A DNA stretch of 64,000 nt from positions 38,791,281 through 38,855,280 of the forward strand of contig CM043960.1 in assembly GCA_014529385.2 (NCBI GenBank). The letters run 5' to 3'. Both the position numbers and the translations under genes were made by a program. The notes under the pieces were generated by a model. The model was given only the letters and a program-made list of their open reading frames with translations, did not search any database and had not been told where the DNA came from. How positions within the stretch are numbered: position 1 is the stretch's first letter; every line of letters begins with the position of its first letter. This document shows, in pieces, positions 24,010-35,766 of this stretch. The stretch is from Adiantum capillus-veneris. Lineage: Eukaryota > Streptophyta > Polypodiopsida > Polypodiales > Pteridaceae.

Positions 24010-24139
24010 CATTGTCATCTTCACATTTGGATATATAATCCCTATTGCTCCCTTTGTTCTAGATCCTGTACCCTCATTGTCATCTTTACATTTGGATATA
24101 TAATCCCTATTGCTCCCTTTGTTCTAGATCCTGTACCCT
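24010..24139. repeat. 65-bp tandem duplication
   Basis: Two nearly identical 65-bp copies start at 24010 and 24075 ('cattgtcatctt...gtaccct'). I see a single C/T difference between them, so the duplication is recent. Confidence 0.9.
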
Positions 24140-25058
24140 ACAGAATTCTCGGGGTATCCAAGCGTTCCCCCCTCCCTTGAGGTTGCTTCTAACTTATGTG
24201 TTTGGTAATTGGCTGAAAGTTTTACCATTCCGTATCTCTTGGCCTTTGAGCTTGCCCGCTTACTAAGGTAGTTTGCATAGCATGCTGGCACCTCTGTACA
24301 AAGCTGGTACATAGCAGGCCCACTAATATGCAGCAGCGCGCATGCTGCATCTTGAGGTCTCCGTTACTCTCTTATTCCTCTTCTCTGCCACACTATTCAG
24401 TTGAGGAGTGGAAGGTGGGCGCCGAAGTATGCTTGCTCAGTTCCGACTGTGTGTGGCCGTGTTGGGTGCATGTGCAAAAGAATGGACAGGGATGGAGAAT
24501 TCTCATCTGAGGCATTCAAGAGTTTCTTGGAAGATCACATCATAACCAGTGAGAAGACCACCGTGGAAATAGCACATGTAGACGCACTATGGAAATAGTG
24601 CACGCCTACGGTACAGTTGGAGCATCGTGATCGGGGAGGAGGAATCACCAGGCGGTCTTGAAGGTGTACGGAACGTCATGACTAAGTAACACCTAGCATT
24701 ACAGAGGGAGACGGTCACGAAGTTCACGCACGAAAGCCGGGGTGATCTCAGACCTCCAGATTATTTCAAAAATTAAACCCCGTCGTGAAGTAAACCATTA
24801 AACCCGGGGAACGTCTGCGTTTTAATAATAAAACCTTGTAAAAACGGTTCAAGGTTACAAAATGTACACGTGCAATAATATTGGCTATTAACTTGAGAGT
24901 AACAAAAATTAGACAGAGTACTTTTGTGATTTTTTTTTAAAACCGTAAAAGGCAAGAGCAGATTTAAATTAAAAAAGGAACGTAATTACAAAAGGCTACC
25001 GCAAAGGGTATTGTTCGGTCAATAGTTACAAAACAAACTTGGTGTTCAAAATTCCTTT
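24140..25058. other. No recognisable gene; 3' flank of the LINE
   Basis: No supported coding frame. The T-rich run at 24930-24940 could be the (complemented) poly-A end of the minus-strand LINE to the right, but no target-site duplication was identified. Confidence 0.35.
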
Positions 25059-28000
25059 CTACGTTGTCAAATTTTTCAGAAAATCATGCAGGCGGACAAC
25101 TAGCCGGATTCCATTGCTATGCAACCTTCTTAGTCTTTCAACATCTGCTCTGCATTCGTCCGACATCCTCTGCAGGTGTGTATAGGAGCCATCGAGGAGC
25201 ACCTCTTGCTGTTTGTTGATGTTGGCACTATTGTAGTAGCTCATACAGTCCGTGAGTACCTTGAAGCTGGCTTCATACACTCGACATTGATCAAGCTTTA
25301 GCTGATTCACCTGTATGGAAAAGCAATGAAAAAGTTCTCTCAGACTTTTAGTTTGGTAAGCTATGTTAAACAACCTGTCATTTCCGTCAGACCATATGAT
25401 CCAGAAAAATTCCCCTCTTATTCTATTCCAAACCACTGAAAATAATGACACTGAATCTCCTAACAGAAGTTGTTTCCAATTTAACGTGCATCCTAGCCCA
25501 TCATTCAGAGGTGACAGAAGCTCTATACTTTTAGGGCAGTTCATGAATAGGTGAGGGATGTCCTCCTCAACACTGTTGCATCACATGCAGATCCCAGTTC
25601 CTAACCCTGCAGTCCTCATTCTATGACCAGTCCAAACTGCTTTGTGCATAATTAACCAAAGTAGAATGGAATGTTTAGCTGGGATGCCTATATTCCAAAT
25701 TGCCTGAAATTTGAATGCCCATTGCCGGCGATCTAGTGCAGTTTTCCATTTCCTGTTGAGTGAAGTGTGAAGTGGTTCCAATAGTTTTGGGGCTAGAGTG
25801 GGGGGGTTAGGTAGAGCACTTCCACCTGACCAATAAAAAACCTTGGAGGAGGGGTCAAGGTCGCTTGAGAGAGTCCACTCTAGCTCTTTTGGGAAGAGGG
25901 ACTTCCTTCTTTCAATCAATGATATTTCCCAAGGTTGAAGGTTGTATCGACTTGTGAGCTCGGTTAGGGAGAGCCACCTGTGCTCGAGCTGTGCCACAGA
26001 TTTCTCTAAGTTGCGAGGCCTTTGTTGTGAATGTGCTTGGCTATCCTAATCTGTATCTGATTGAGGGGGGGAATCGGAGGCATTGACCACCATATAGATT
26101 TATGAACTCTTAAGTTAAGGCAGTTCTTGGAGTCCCAGTTCAATCTTGCTGTTTGCCATCTGGTAACAATATTCCTTTGAGAGACCCTTCCTGCATTCTG
26201 GCTTTGACCAGCCAATTGAGAGAGTCTACCGAGGTAGCAAAGAGTAGGGCGGCAAGGGGGCATCCTTGCCGAACCGAGCGATTGAGAGGGAATGGCTCCG
26301 AGATGCCATTGTTGAGTGCTACCCTTGCTTGGGCATTCCCTGGAAGAGTCTTTACAAACCTAATCATACCAGGTCCGAACCCCATCATGGTCAGACAGTC
26401 GAGGATGAAGGTCCACTCCAATCTGTCATAGGCTTTGTCGAAGTCGACTTTGACAAAGACGAAGTCCTGACATGAGTCTTCAGCATGTTCTATTCCCTCC
26501 CACATTGCAATGACAGCTTCCATGATTCTCCTTCCTTTGATGAAGCCTTTTTGCTCTGTGCACATCCACTCTGATAGGGCGGGGGAAATTCTAAAAGCTA
26601 TGGCTTTGGCAAAGATTTTGTAGGCTGAATTTAGCATGGTGAGTGGTCTCCAGTTTGAAATGATTCCTTTGGGCCCTTCTTATATAGAAGTTTAATGACT
26701 CCCGTATTGAGTTGAACTGGTAAGGCTCCATGTTTGACTGATTCCTCCCAAACTTTAAGGAGGATAGGAGCCAGCACTTCCTTGAAGGTCTGGTAAAATT
26801 CAGCCGGGAGCCCATCTAGGCCAGGAGTCTTCTTGGGCTTTAAGGAATCAAATGCCCTTTTAATTTCCCATATTGTGAGGCCTGAGTCAAGTTGGACTGC
26901 TATGTGGGAGGGGATCACTTTAATCCTGCATTGTCTAATTTGTTCACAGGCTGCATTCACATCCTCATTCAGTAACTCCTTCGGACTGAATAGCAAAGAG
27001 AAGTGTTCCCTCGCTATTTCCAGATTTTCACATTCATCGCTGGCCTTACCCTTAGGTCCTACTAAGAATGGGATGGCCTCTCTCATGTGTTTCTTCCTCA
27101 GATTTTGAAACATTCCTTTTGTAGGCTTATCTACTTTGCCTGCCTGCTATTCCCAAAAGAAGACTGCATCATGTTTGAAGGTGAGGTCGTCCTCTACCCA
27201 AAGTTGATGCCTTAGAGTGGCTATCTTTTCTTGAGTGTCAGAATTAAGGCTTTTGCTACACTCCATCTCTGACAGTTCAGTGTAAATTTTGTCCTTGTGC
27301 TTCCTCCTGATTTCTGTTACTTTTTTCCTAAACATTATAAGAGTTTTTTGAGTGTTTGCTATTGCCAATGACCATGCCTACTCTGTACTTCTTCCAATTG
27401 AAACAATGAGGTGTCCGTGTGAAACCAGTGGTTCCTAATTTTCCTACATTTATCATCCAGGGTTATCACTAGAGGATAGTGGTCCGAGATACATGACGTG
27501 AGTCTGGGTTTGGCTTTAATTCTGTTGAAGCTTCTGGCTATGGAAGTGCTTATGTAGCATCTATCTAGTCTGGCTTTTCTAGCGTTGAGGCCTTTTGAGT
27601 AGTTATGCCAAGTGAACTCTCTAGGAGATCCGACATCCCACAGATCAAGGTGGTCCTTCAGCTGGTTCCATTCATGCAGCTCTGCCCCAGCAATTACATT
27701 GCCTCGGTGAAGAAAACGGTCTTCTATGGTTTCTAGCATATTGAAATCCCCAATGAGAATGGTGGGCTCATTTTGGGTTGTAAGTTGTTTCCATAGTTGA
27801 GTTCTATCTCTGACAGAGCCTCCTGCATAAACAGACAAAACCATGCATTGGACAGGGGACTCTACAGCCACCCCCACCCAGTAGGTTCCTTTGCCAGATT
27901 TAGCTGGATTCACCTTCCATGTTTCGGGTATGCCGATAGCAGTGCCCCCCGATCCCTTTTCATGTGAAGAGTAGTGCCAGAGGTGCTTTTAGAGATAACG

Positions 28001-28146
28001 GAAAGCCTTTGGGAGAGCTCATCTCCAAGAGTTTTTATCTCTTGTAGTCCAATGATATCAATAGGAAAATTCTTGAGCCAGGCCCTAATTTTCTTCGCTT
28101 TGAGAGGGTCTGAAAGCCCCTTGATATTCCAAGAAACTACTTTCAT
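25059..28146 (-). pseudogene. LINE ORF2: APE endonuclease, reverse transcriptase, zf-RVT; RT active site deleted
   Basis: Plant L1-type ORF2 on minus, starting MKVVSWNIKGLSDP at 28146. The endonuclease (28146-27359, one frame shift near 27910) has IIGLQEIKTL, LIGDFNMLE and ISDHYPLVI. A linker at 27368-27000 leads to RT, which shows PKKTPGLDGLPAEFYQTF (about 26870-26820), VFVKVDFDKAYDRLEW (about 26430-26475) and RQGCPLAALLF (about 26240-26270), with a frame shift near 26640. After LLPDGKQQ at about 26145 the sequence jumps directly to a region far downstream of RT. The (Y/F)ADD motif, thumb and part of the connector are therefore missing. The C-terminal part (25997-25059) has KHSILLWLIMHKAVWTGHRM, MNCPKSIELL and related zf-RVT-type sequence. 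Endonuclease and reverse transcriptase copy LINE RNA at the target site. This copy cannot, because the catalytic Asp pair is gone and frames are broken. Confidence 0.85.
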
Positions 28147-28149
28147 CGA

Positions 28150-29653
28150 GAGTGCGTCTATCCTTGTGATCTTTGGACTGGGATCGAGGAGAGGCTTGTG
28201 ACATTGAGTTGTGCCCCCTCTTGTTGTCCTTCTGAACCTCCATTGGGGCTGGCCCTACCTCAACGTTGACCTTCTAGATGGGGGCTACGTTTTCTTTGTT
28301 AGGGTCATTACTTGTAGTCGCCTTGTTTTGGCTTGGGGCTACCGAATGGTCCGCCTGATTCACTTGCCTTTCCAATCTTGTGTCAGTATCTTCTTCTTCC
28401 TCTGAGTCCGGTTCGATGGACTCTGCCACATCTGATTCCTCCCACTTTGGTAATGCAGCTAGAAGGGCGAATCTGTTGGGACCCGTGTTTTGCCCTTATC
28501 CATCCGAGTTTTGTGGGCCATTACTTTCTCTGGCTTGGGGGGTTGGGGTGGGGAGACAGGCGGAGATGAACGTGAGCTGCTTTTGTTCGGGGTAGCGTTA
28601 GGAGGGGCTTGGTCTGGTTTAGGGTTTTTCTTTGGGCATTCCCTAACGAAGTGCCCCTTCGTTCCGCAGTGGAAACATGCATTCGGTAGGTATTTGTAGC
28701 TTATGGGTTGTTCGAAACACTCTCCATCGTCTAATGCAATAAGCATAGATTGGGGGAGATCAACTGATATGTCCATCTCGATGAGAGCCTGTGGTGGGTG
28801 CCATGCAGGGATGTAATCCCCTCTAGGTCTGCCTCCTAGTACTTTGCCTAACTGCACTCCTATGACTCTTCGGTGGTTGTGATAGGGAATTCCACCCAAA
28901 CAGGGAAGTGATTGAGGGCATCGCTCTCCGCTTTGTAGTCCTTATTCCATTTGAACAAGTAGAGGGGGGTCGCTCGCAACAGCCATTGCCCAGTGCTTAG
29001 CACTCGGAATGCCATATCCGCAGTTTTAAACATGAAGACGTATTGGTTTTGGGTAAAGCCTGTATAGTCTCAACTTCAGCCCCTATTGGCCCCCACTGGT
29101 TTCGAATCCACCCGCGTAGCACGTCTGCTAGTGGGCGAGGGCCGGCGAGGAGCCCTATCAGGGGCCTGTTTTCCAAATCACTCTGGGTATTTCTAACCTG
29201 AATAGCAGACAGTATAACATAGGGCTTATCGGTTCCATGCGGTTGATCGCCTCCTGCAGGAGTCTTGCAGCTTCCTCCCTGTTGAGTGCCTGGGGCAGAG
29301 CCATGGGTGGCTGGAGCGACAGGGCCCTCAGCAGAATCCGCAGGTCCACTTGCATGCTGAGGGTGAGCTGGTTGCTGAGAGAAGAAGCCGAAATCATGGC
29401 GAAGGATTCTCGCGGCTTCAAGCTTTTCTGCACTCCCGAGCAGCGGGCTATGGTGATCGATGCCGTTGAGCAGCGCTGCAGCTAGGGGGTTGTGGGGGGA
29501 GAATGAACTTGGGTCAAAGTCGTTGAGGCCACCGCCATGCAGGAGAGGGTAGTTATTTTGCACGAGCGCTTGATGGGGGAGCGCGCCAGTAGCCCAGATA
29601 TTAGGGGGTCTCGTGCCAAAGCTTTGATGTGGTGAGATGATGGGAGATGTCAT
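28150..29653 (-). pseudogene. LINE ORF1: DUF4283-like gag protein with CCHC knuckle
   Basis: Minus strand, directly upstream of ORF2. It starts at 29653 (MTSPIISPHQSFG), with a 130-residue Pro/Gly/His-rich N-terminus. A DUF4283-like block follows (LIGLLAGPRPLADVLRGWIR, about 29170-29110), then a frame shift near 29000-28900, then VIGVQLGKVLGG and the knuckle CFHCGTKGHFVREC (about 28680-28635, all four ligands intact). A Pro/Lys-rich and then acidic tail reaches ORF2. ORF1 proteins of this type bind LINE RNA. The two ORFs together (25059 to about 29700) make a nearly full-length LINE. Confidence 0.8.
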
Positions 29654-30357
29654 CTTGCATGGAGCTTGAGGGGAGCCGCCGTCGAGACAGAGGTTAGACC
29701 CTGGCTAGGGTTCCATCGCTAGCAGCTCTTCTGCATTCACTTTTGTGGAATTACTTTGTGAGCATAGCAGGTGAACATAATTGATAGTAGCAACATAAAC
29801 ATAGCATTTAGTTAACTTGGCATGAACAATACTTTTGCAAGAGAGAGAAGTTAAAGAACATGACAACAGTTGAGGACCGGATTTATGTGGAGCCGGTCCC
29901 CCCTCCAATAGGCATTTGTATTATGATTTATCTCATAAAGAGAGACTTGTTACAATACAATCTTTGTCTTCCTTGTGACGTAGGTGATCCAATGAAGATG
30001 GAAAGCTTCATGCATTGCGAGCATAACATTAACTTTGTGGAAATCATTAACTATCCCAATCCTTAGTCCCAAGACCTCAAACACCTTCGAAGGTGGAGAG
30101 AGCTAGCAAGGAATGAAGGTAAGGAAGAGGAAGAAGAAACATTTCGTAGGAGAAAGAATTAGTTCCTCACTTATCATCACTCTTCTTGCTAGCATACATA
30201 ATAGCATAGTAATGAAGATGGAGAAGATGACAAGCTTAAGCATTGAAGTATGGCTCTTGGTTGGATTTGCATTCCATAGCCAAGAGTATAGGTGTAGGCT
30301 CTCAACCCTCGACTTGGAGAAGGAGAGGGAGCTCTTGAACTTTGCACAATACACAAT

Positions 30358-30390
<33 letters not shown>
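30358..30390. repeat. (TG)n microsatellite
   Basis: About 16 TG units on plus. Confidence 0.95.
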
Positions 30391-30391
<1 letters not shown>

Positions 30392-31236
30392 GAAAGTATA
30401 CCCCCCCAAGCATGCCCCTAGCTTCCTTGGGTCGACCCTCCCTTGTAGCTCATGCTTGAAACTCATTGGATCCCTCCAGGCCTAACCAATCACAAGCAGG
30501 AGGTAAATCAAGTAACAAGGGTAGCCTTGGGACAAGTGTCCCTTTCCCCTTTGAGAGAGAGAGTTCTTGATAAATGTAAAAACAATTAATTAAATCTTCT
30601 AAATTATCATTGGACCCCTTGGGTGGCCAACCAATAGGCTTTAAAACATGAGGGTAACATGAGGAGGAACTTGACAAGTGTCCCTTTTGCTTCTTTGTAC
30701 CAAGCTTGCCTTGAGTGAGTGTGTGGGTGTTCTCTCGCATCCCCCTCTTCTAGGGCTCGCCCCCTCCTTATAGGGATTAGTGTTGACTTTTGCACACATC
30801 AAGCCATCCAACTTTGGACCAGGTTTCCCCCTCAAGCTTGGGCCAATTCCTACCTCAATTCAAAACCCTAGCATCTCAAGCATGAGAAGCACCTCAAGCA
30901 TTTCACTCATCAAGCATCTCAGTCATCAAGCACCTTAAGCTTGGGTCGGGTTCCCACCTCAAGCTCAACCCTAGCTTACCTAAGGTCAAAGGACTTTTAC
31001 ACTAACTATTGGAGGTCTTCAATGAAGCTAACCCTAAGGTCTTTATGCTCCATTGGTTAGCCTTGCTCTTTGATAGACCATCTCTCATTTGGGTCCCATT
31101 ACCATTGGCCCCATGTTGAAATAGATCTATAAGCACATGTTTATATCCTAGCCCTTGTTCCCGTTTATTCTCCCACATTAAATGATCAGTTTAATATGAG
31201 AAAATCATTTGGGTTGGTTAGATATTAGATTTTATG

Positions 31237-31310
31237 ACAACGCGCTGGCCCATGTGTCTCAATCTGGAAGCGAGGACCTGGGTTCAAATCGGGTCGATGG
31301 CGAGCATATT
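31237..31310 (+). other. tRNA-like segment with B-box, possible SINE head
   Basis: 'gacctgGGTTCAAATCgggtc' matches the Pol III B-box consensus (GGTTCRAnnC) inside a short inverted stem resembling a T-arm. An A-box-like TGGCCCATGTG lies about 30 bp upstream. No full cloverleaf could be drawn, so a decayed tRNA-derived SINE is more likely than a tRNA gene. Confidence 0.35.
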
Positions 31311-32928
31311 TTTTGCTAAACTTGGGTCCCATTTTGCCTCGATTCTCGCGTGTCTGGGTTTAATCAGCCTCGGCCTTTCTGCGTCCACTTCCAGGCCGTC
31401 GATCCCCTTACCCCCCCCCCCCCCCCCCTCCCTCTTTAATGCTGGGTGCTACTTAGTGTCGAGGGTGTAGGAAATGGCACCTACTGACCATTCCTGTTAA
31501 TCCTCCCACGGTCGCCCTAATTACGGGAATGGTTCGTAGGCGACCATTCCTGACCGTCAAATCCATGGGAGTGGGGATTAATGCCACATTGGCATGTCAT
31601 GCGCAACTATCCTCTGCAGGCAACCACAGGAACTGTTAAGATACAGTGCGTGTGCTGAGATGTTGCACGTCATCATTCCATGCAGTGCAGTTTTGATTTG
31701 CTCGATATTCTGTGTTTCGTGCGTTGACTTGGATGCCATTGATTGGCTGTGCATGTTGCATATTACAGCCGCTAAGTTGTATTGCATCCAAAGCTCGACA
31801 ATAGGATTCCTGTTTTTAATATACCGTAGATGGGCGATGTAGATTGCATGCCCCATGACCCTGGACTTTGACTAGAAGTTGATTGAGTACCACCTTGGAG
31901 ATAGCCTTGCATAGGAGGTATTGGTAGCAAAGAGGGAGCTAGCATTTGTGTTGTTGAATAGTCTGCCATATTCTGATGCCCATAATTTTGGTGGTCATGG
32001 ATGGAAGAGAGGATGCTAAGGATTTTGATATTTGGTAGTCATGAATTATGTTTCCCTTTCAAGAATCTCATCATGGATTATTTTTCTCTAAAGAATATGA
32101 GAAGATGCTAAGCACAGAGTGTTCCTTCAATTTCAAAAATTGAAAGGGGTAACAAATAGAAAGTCGCCCAAAAGACTTAAACGACTCGGTCTCTCTCTCA
32201 TCCCCCTCTGATGGGTTAGTCGATGTGGAAGCGTAATCCGTAATCACCAATGATTAACATTAGGTTATGGAGGGTGAAGCCTTAGCTTAACTATGGTATT
32301 AGGGCTAGGATTAGAAAGTGTTGGTTAGGGTTAGATTATGCTAAGAGCATATAGAGAGAGTATAGACACAATGATATGACTCAAAGTGCAATTGATTGAT
32401 TAGAAAGTAGCCTTTATATAGGCTTGGTGCTTCAAAGACATTGGCTAGAGAGGTTACATCCTCTTGTTGTTGGACCATGTGATCATCTATCCTTTCCTAA
32501 GTGGCTAGAGGTCTTTCCCATAGTGATGCCACAAGTTGGACTTACCCTAAGATATGCCCCCTTAAGCCAAACTTGGGGTTTACAAAGCTTTCATGTGTTT
32601 ATATGGGCATCATTTTGGTGAGTAAAATGTAGCACCCAAAATACAAAGGTGTCCTCAAAGAATTGTCAACTGGGTGTAAGACCAAACTTACAACATCCTC
32701 CCGAGAGAATTGTCCACTGGGTGTAGGACAAAGTGTGCACCTCCCCTAGAGATTTGTAAGCAACTAGTTGGTAGGTCAAAATACAAATGTGGTGCTTTCA
32801 AAAGGTTTATGTATGTGGCCCAGATGTCGGGAGGCCATATGTTGATGATGCCATCTTCAAATCTACAAAGTTGTTTGTTGATGTCGTCGTCAAATTTAGC
32901 TCTGTCTTCATTTTGTTGTGGTTGTAGT

Positions 32929-33168
32929 GTGTTATGTGTCTTCATGTTGTTGGCTTTATCTTCATGCATTGTCATCATGTTGTTTTCTTCATCTTCATTG
33001 GTATGTCGATATTGTGCTTGATCATTGGTCAAATTTGTTGAGAATTAGTGTGTTATTGTCTTCATGTTGTTGGCTTTATCTTCATGCATTGTCATCATGT
33101 TGTTTTCTTCATCTTCATTGGTATGTCGATATTGTGCTTGATCATTGGTCAAATTTGTTGAAAATGGG
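32929..33168. repeat. 120-bp tandem duplication
   Basis: The block beginning 'ttcatgttgttggctttatc' at 32941 recurs unchanged at 33061, an exact 120-bp shift. The copies diverge only at their edges, so the duplication is young. Confidence 0.9.
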
Positions 33169-33934
33169 TCCTTCTCGGTCAATGGCGCATAGCACTCGTG
33201 CATTGCAAAAATGGTACACATTATGTGTGTGCCAACGTGTGTACTCATCATGTGCGGGAAGGTCTTACTATTCCTTTTGATGGGATTGTCTAATCCTGTG
33301 CTCATTGTGCTTTTGTAGACAAATAGTATTAACATGCTGCATAAAATTTGCAACCATTTCTTTGATTGGCCATGAAAGCAATTTCTCCTTTGAAGTGCTC
33401 AGGTAATCACCATTTGCCTTGAGTGAGCATTCGAAGGTGGATTTTCGTGAGAAGCATGCCCTTAGCTGTGAATGGCAGGGCTGCATTGGCAGCGTGGAAA
33501 ATGCCCCTAGAGAGTTTTGAACTTTAGCAAAAGGAAGGAGGCTAGGCGAGCATGGGATTGACCTCTCAGTAGCGAGGGCTGGCGAGTAATGTTCGAGCAG
33601 TAAAGGTGTAGACTTTGGGCTACAGCACAGTTGCACAAGCAAATTTGCAGGACGAAAGGTATCGCAAGTTGCAGGGCTAAGACCTGAGCAGATCAGCGCA
33701 GACAGATTTGGTGACGCGAGGCTCTGACGGGCTGCTTCAAGACAGAGAGGCCTGCAGGCGGGAAGCTTGACGATATCAGTGCATGGGCTATGTTGGGCCG
33801 CACAGAGGAGAGGAAGAGACTCTGCTGAGTTGAGCTTTGTAGGTCCTAATGCAGATCGAAGCCGAAAGAGAAATCGATGGGCGTCTTGATCCAGCTGCGC
33901 ACAATTAACCACAGATTGCGGTCATCATTTCTTT

Positions 33935-34030
33935 TTTTGAGATAGAATCCCGAGTTTCTCTAGCTTGGACTCGAATCCAATGGTTGAGCGCTTTGGTTGC
34001 CTTAAGTCTTTGACCGATGCTCTCCCTTGT
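33935..34030 (-). other. tRNA-like segment with B-box, possible SINE
   Basis: On minus, GGATTCGAGTCCAAGC (about 34000-33965) is close to the B-box consensus and follows GGGAGAGCATCGGTCAAAG and an anticodon-arm-like stretch. Similar in kind to the better example at 35141-35206. No poly-A tail or target duplication recognised. Confidence 0.3.
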
Positions 34031-34730
34031 GGGGAACTAATAAGAGCAGGGTAGCACCATGGGCTAGTGGGGTTCCCAAAAAAATAGTGGAGCATTAATG
34101 CTACCCCTACTAACCCTTGGTCGCACCTAGCGCCAATGATTTAAAATGATTTTAAAGACTACCGGCTGGCTCCAGACGTAGACGCAACCAACTACCAGGC
34201 AACAAACTGCTTCATATAGCAACGCTCTTGAAGCTTTGCCACTCCTGCCTAGCCATAGCATTGCTTCTGCAAAAGGCACTACTCTGCACAACCATAGAGT
34301 TGCTATATCAAAGCCCACAATCACGAAGCCATTGGAATGTAGCAATCAATACATGAAGACGAGCAATAGACACTCTCAAAGAGTTGTTATATCAAAGCCC
34401 GCGAGTATGAAGCCAAGCAGTACATGAAGATGAAGTTGAAGACGACCAACAATATGCAGCCATTGAAAAGCAGCGAGCAGTAGACACTCTCAACAACCAG
34501 AGCTATAACCCCTACAGTAAAAGGCGATCATCTTGCTTGCTGGACCTATTTTCATGAGGCACACAACATACAGGTACAAATTCATGCTTAAAACACCTGA
34601 CAGGCTGACTTGATGAGCACAAATTATACCAGTATACATTCATGCCTTTAGCAACTAAATTCAAGAGCACAGAATAGTACAGGTACAGATTCATAAATAT
34701 GTGCAATTTTAGCTGTCGATTACAGTGCCT

Positions 34731-34732
<2 letters not shown>

Positions 34733-34779
<47 letters not shown>

Positions 34780-34793
34780 ACACACACACACAC
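34733..34793. repeat. (CT)n(CA)n compound microsatellite
   Basis: About 22 CT units followed by about 7 CA units. The same CT-to-CA order occurs at 43012-43088 and 43184-43279. Confidence 0.95.
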
Positions 34794-35140
34794 GAGCATT
34801 GTTTCGGATTGAATGACGACTCATGGTACGTAGTCTATGCTATGTTTTGCAGGCTTGTAATACATTCGGCGTGGGAGAATTCGGGGAGGAAGTTGCATTA
34901 ACTTCGAGTTTCCAAACACAAAGCTTCCACCCTGCCAGTTGATCACATTGCAACAGCACACAAAGACGATGACACGGCTCGCAGGTGCTGACCTCTTTCC
35001 CTGTAACCCAACAAGTATTCAAAATTAGTTGCCAACTTCAACCACACACACATATAGTTCAGCTCATGCTTAAAATGATTAATAATCACCTGCATGCATG
35101 TACTTGTGTTCTTTTTCTACATCCCATTGCGACCTGCAAA

Positions 35141-35206
35141 AGAGAGCAGGGGATTCGAACCCCTTCTCCACTCAGTTTTCACCATAGTGGGTACACCATG
35201 CTCTCT
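35141..35206 (-). other. tRNA-like fold (SINE head or tRNA pseudogene)
   Basis: On minus, a 7-bp acceptor-like stem AGAGAGC (35206-35200) pairs with GCTCTCT (35147-35141). A perfect T-arm AGGGG-TTCGAAT-CCCCT contains the canonical B-box GGTTCGAATCC. The whole is 66 nt, shorter than a normal tRNA, and I cannot form a regular D-arm or anticodon arm. It is therefore best read as the head of a tRNA-derived SINE or a decayed tRNA copy. Confidence 0.5.
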
Positions 35207-35766
35207 TCGGGGAAAGGCTACTTGACCCACTAACCCACTTCGCAGTGAGTCTAGTGAGCCAACCAGCCTTCCCCCAACTGCGAACAAAAACATGAGAAGC
35301 ATCAATTGGCAAAAAAAAAAATCGAAAGACAGGGAAATAAAATTTTGAAAAACAATGTTCTTCGCATTGCTAACAAAGCCATTAACGAGATTGAATGACA
35401 AAATTTATTTTACAAATAAGCTTTTGGCAATGACAACATTGTTCGTTTGCTACAAAAACCATGGTTTGAATGCCTCTTCAAATGTACAGTCCTGTTGACA
35501 AAAAACAATGTAATGCTGGATAAACTGGTGCACCAAGCCATGCCTTGCTGGGACTGTAAATGCTAGATAAATATGAGAAATTCCTACAACAAAAAGCCAG
35601 GTGTTAAGGATCTTTAAAAAAATTGAATTTATGTTATTAGCTGGTCTTCCTATATTGGAATGCATTGTATTGTTCGTTCCCAACAACTTTGATTTGTTGG
35701 ATCACAATTCTTAGTTGATCTCATTTCCTGACTTCGAATTTTATTTTTTTCGCAGATCACAGAGGC

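Larger units (their letters stand above)
29700..33900. other. No recognisable gene
   Basis: No frame with family signature. Contents: (TG)n at 30358-30390, a C18-type homopolymer near 31410-31428, a tRNA-like B-box segment at 31237-31310, and a 120-bp tandem duplication at 32929-33168. A minus open frame (33912-33268, 214 codons) lacks any motif and has composition unlike the transposon genes. Confidence 0.4.

Noticed and set aside
24124-24312. Minus frame with AMYQLCTEVPACYANYLSKR-like sequence resembling the copia RNase H start
   Set aside because: It lies on the wrong side of the RT remnant for one element, the match is weak, and the block overlaps the 65-bp duplication; too uncertain to call.
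33268-33912. 214-codon open frame on minus
   Set aside because: No motif, no splice support, and no similarity I can name; composition does not match neighbouring transposon genes.
35141-35206. Functional tRNA gene
   Set aside because: Too short, and no regular D-arm or anticodon arm can be formed.
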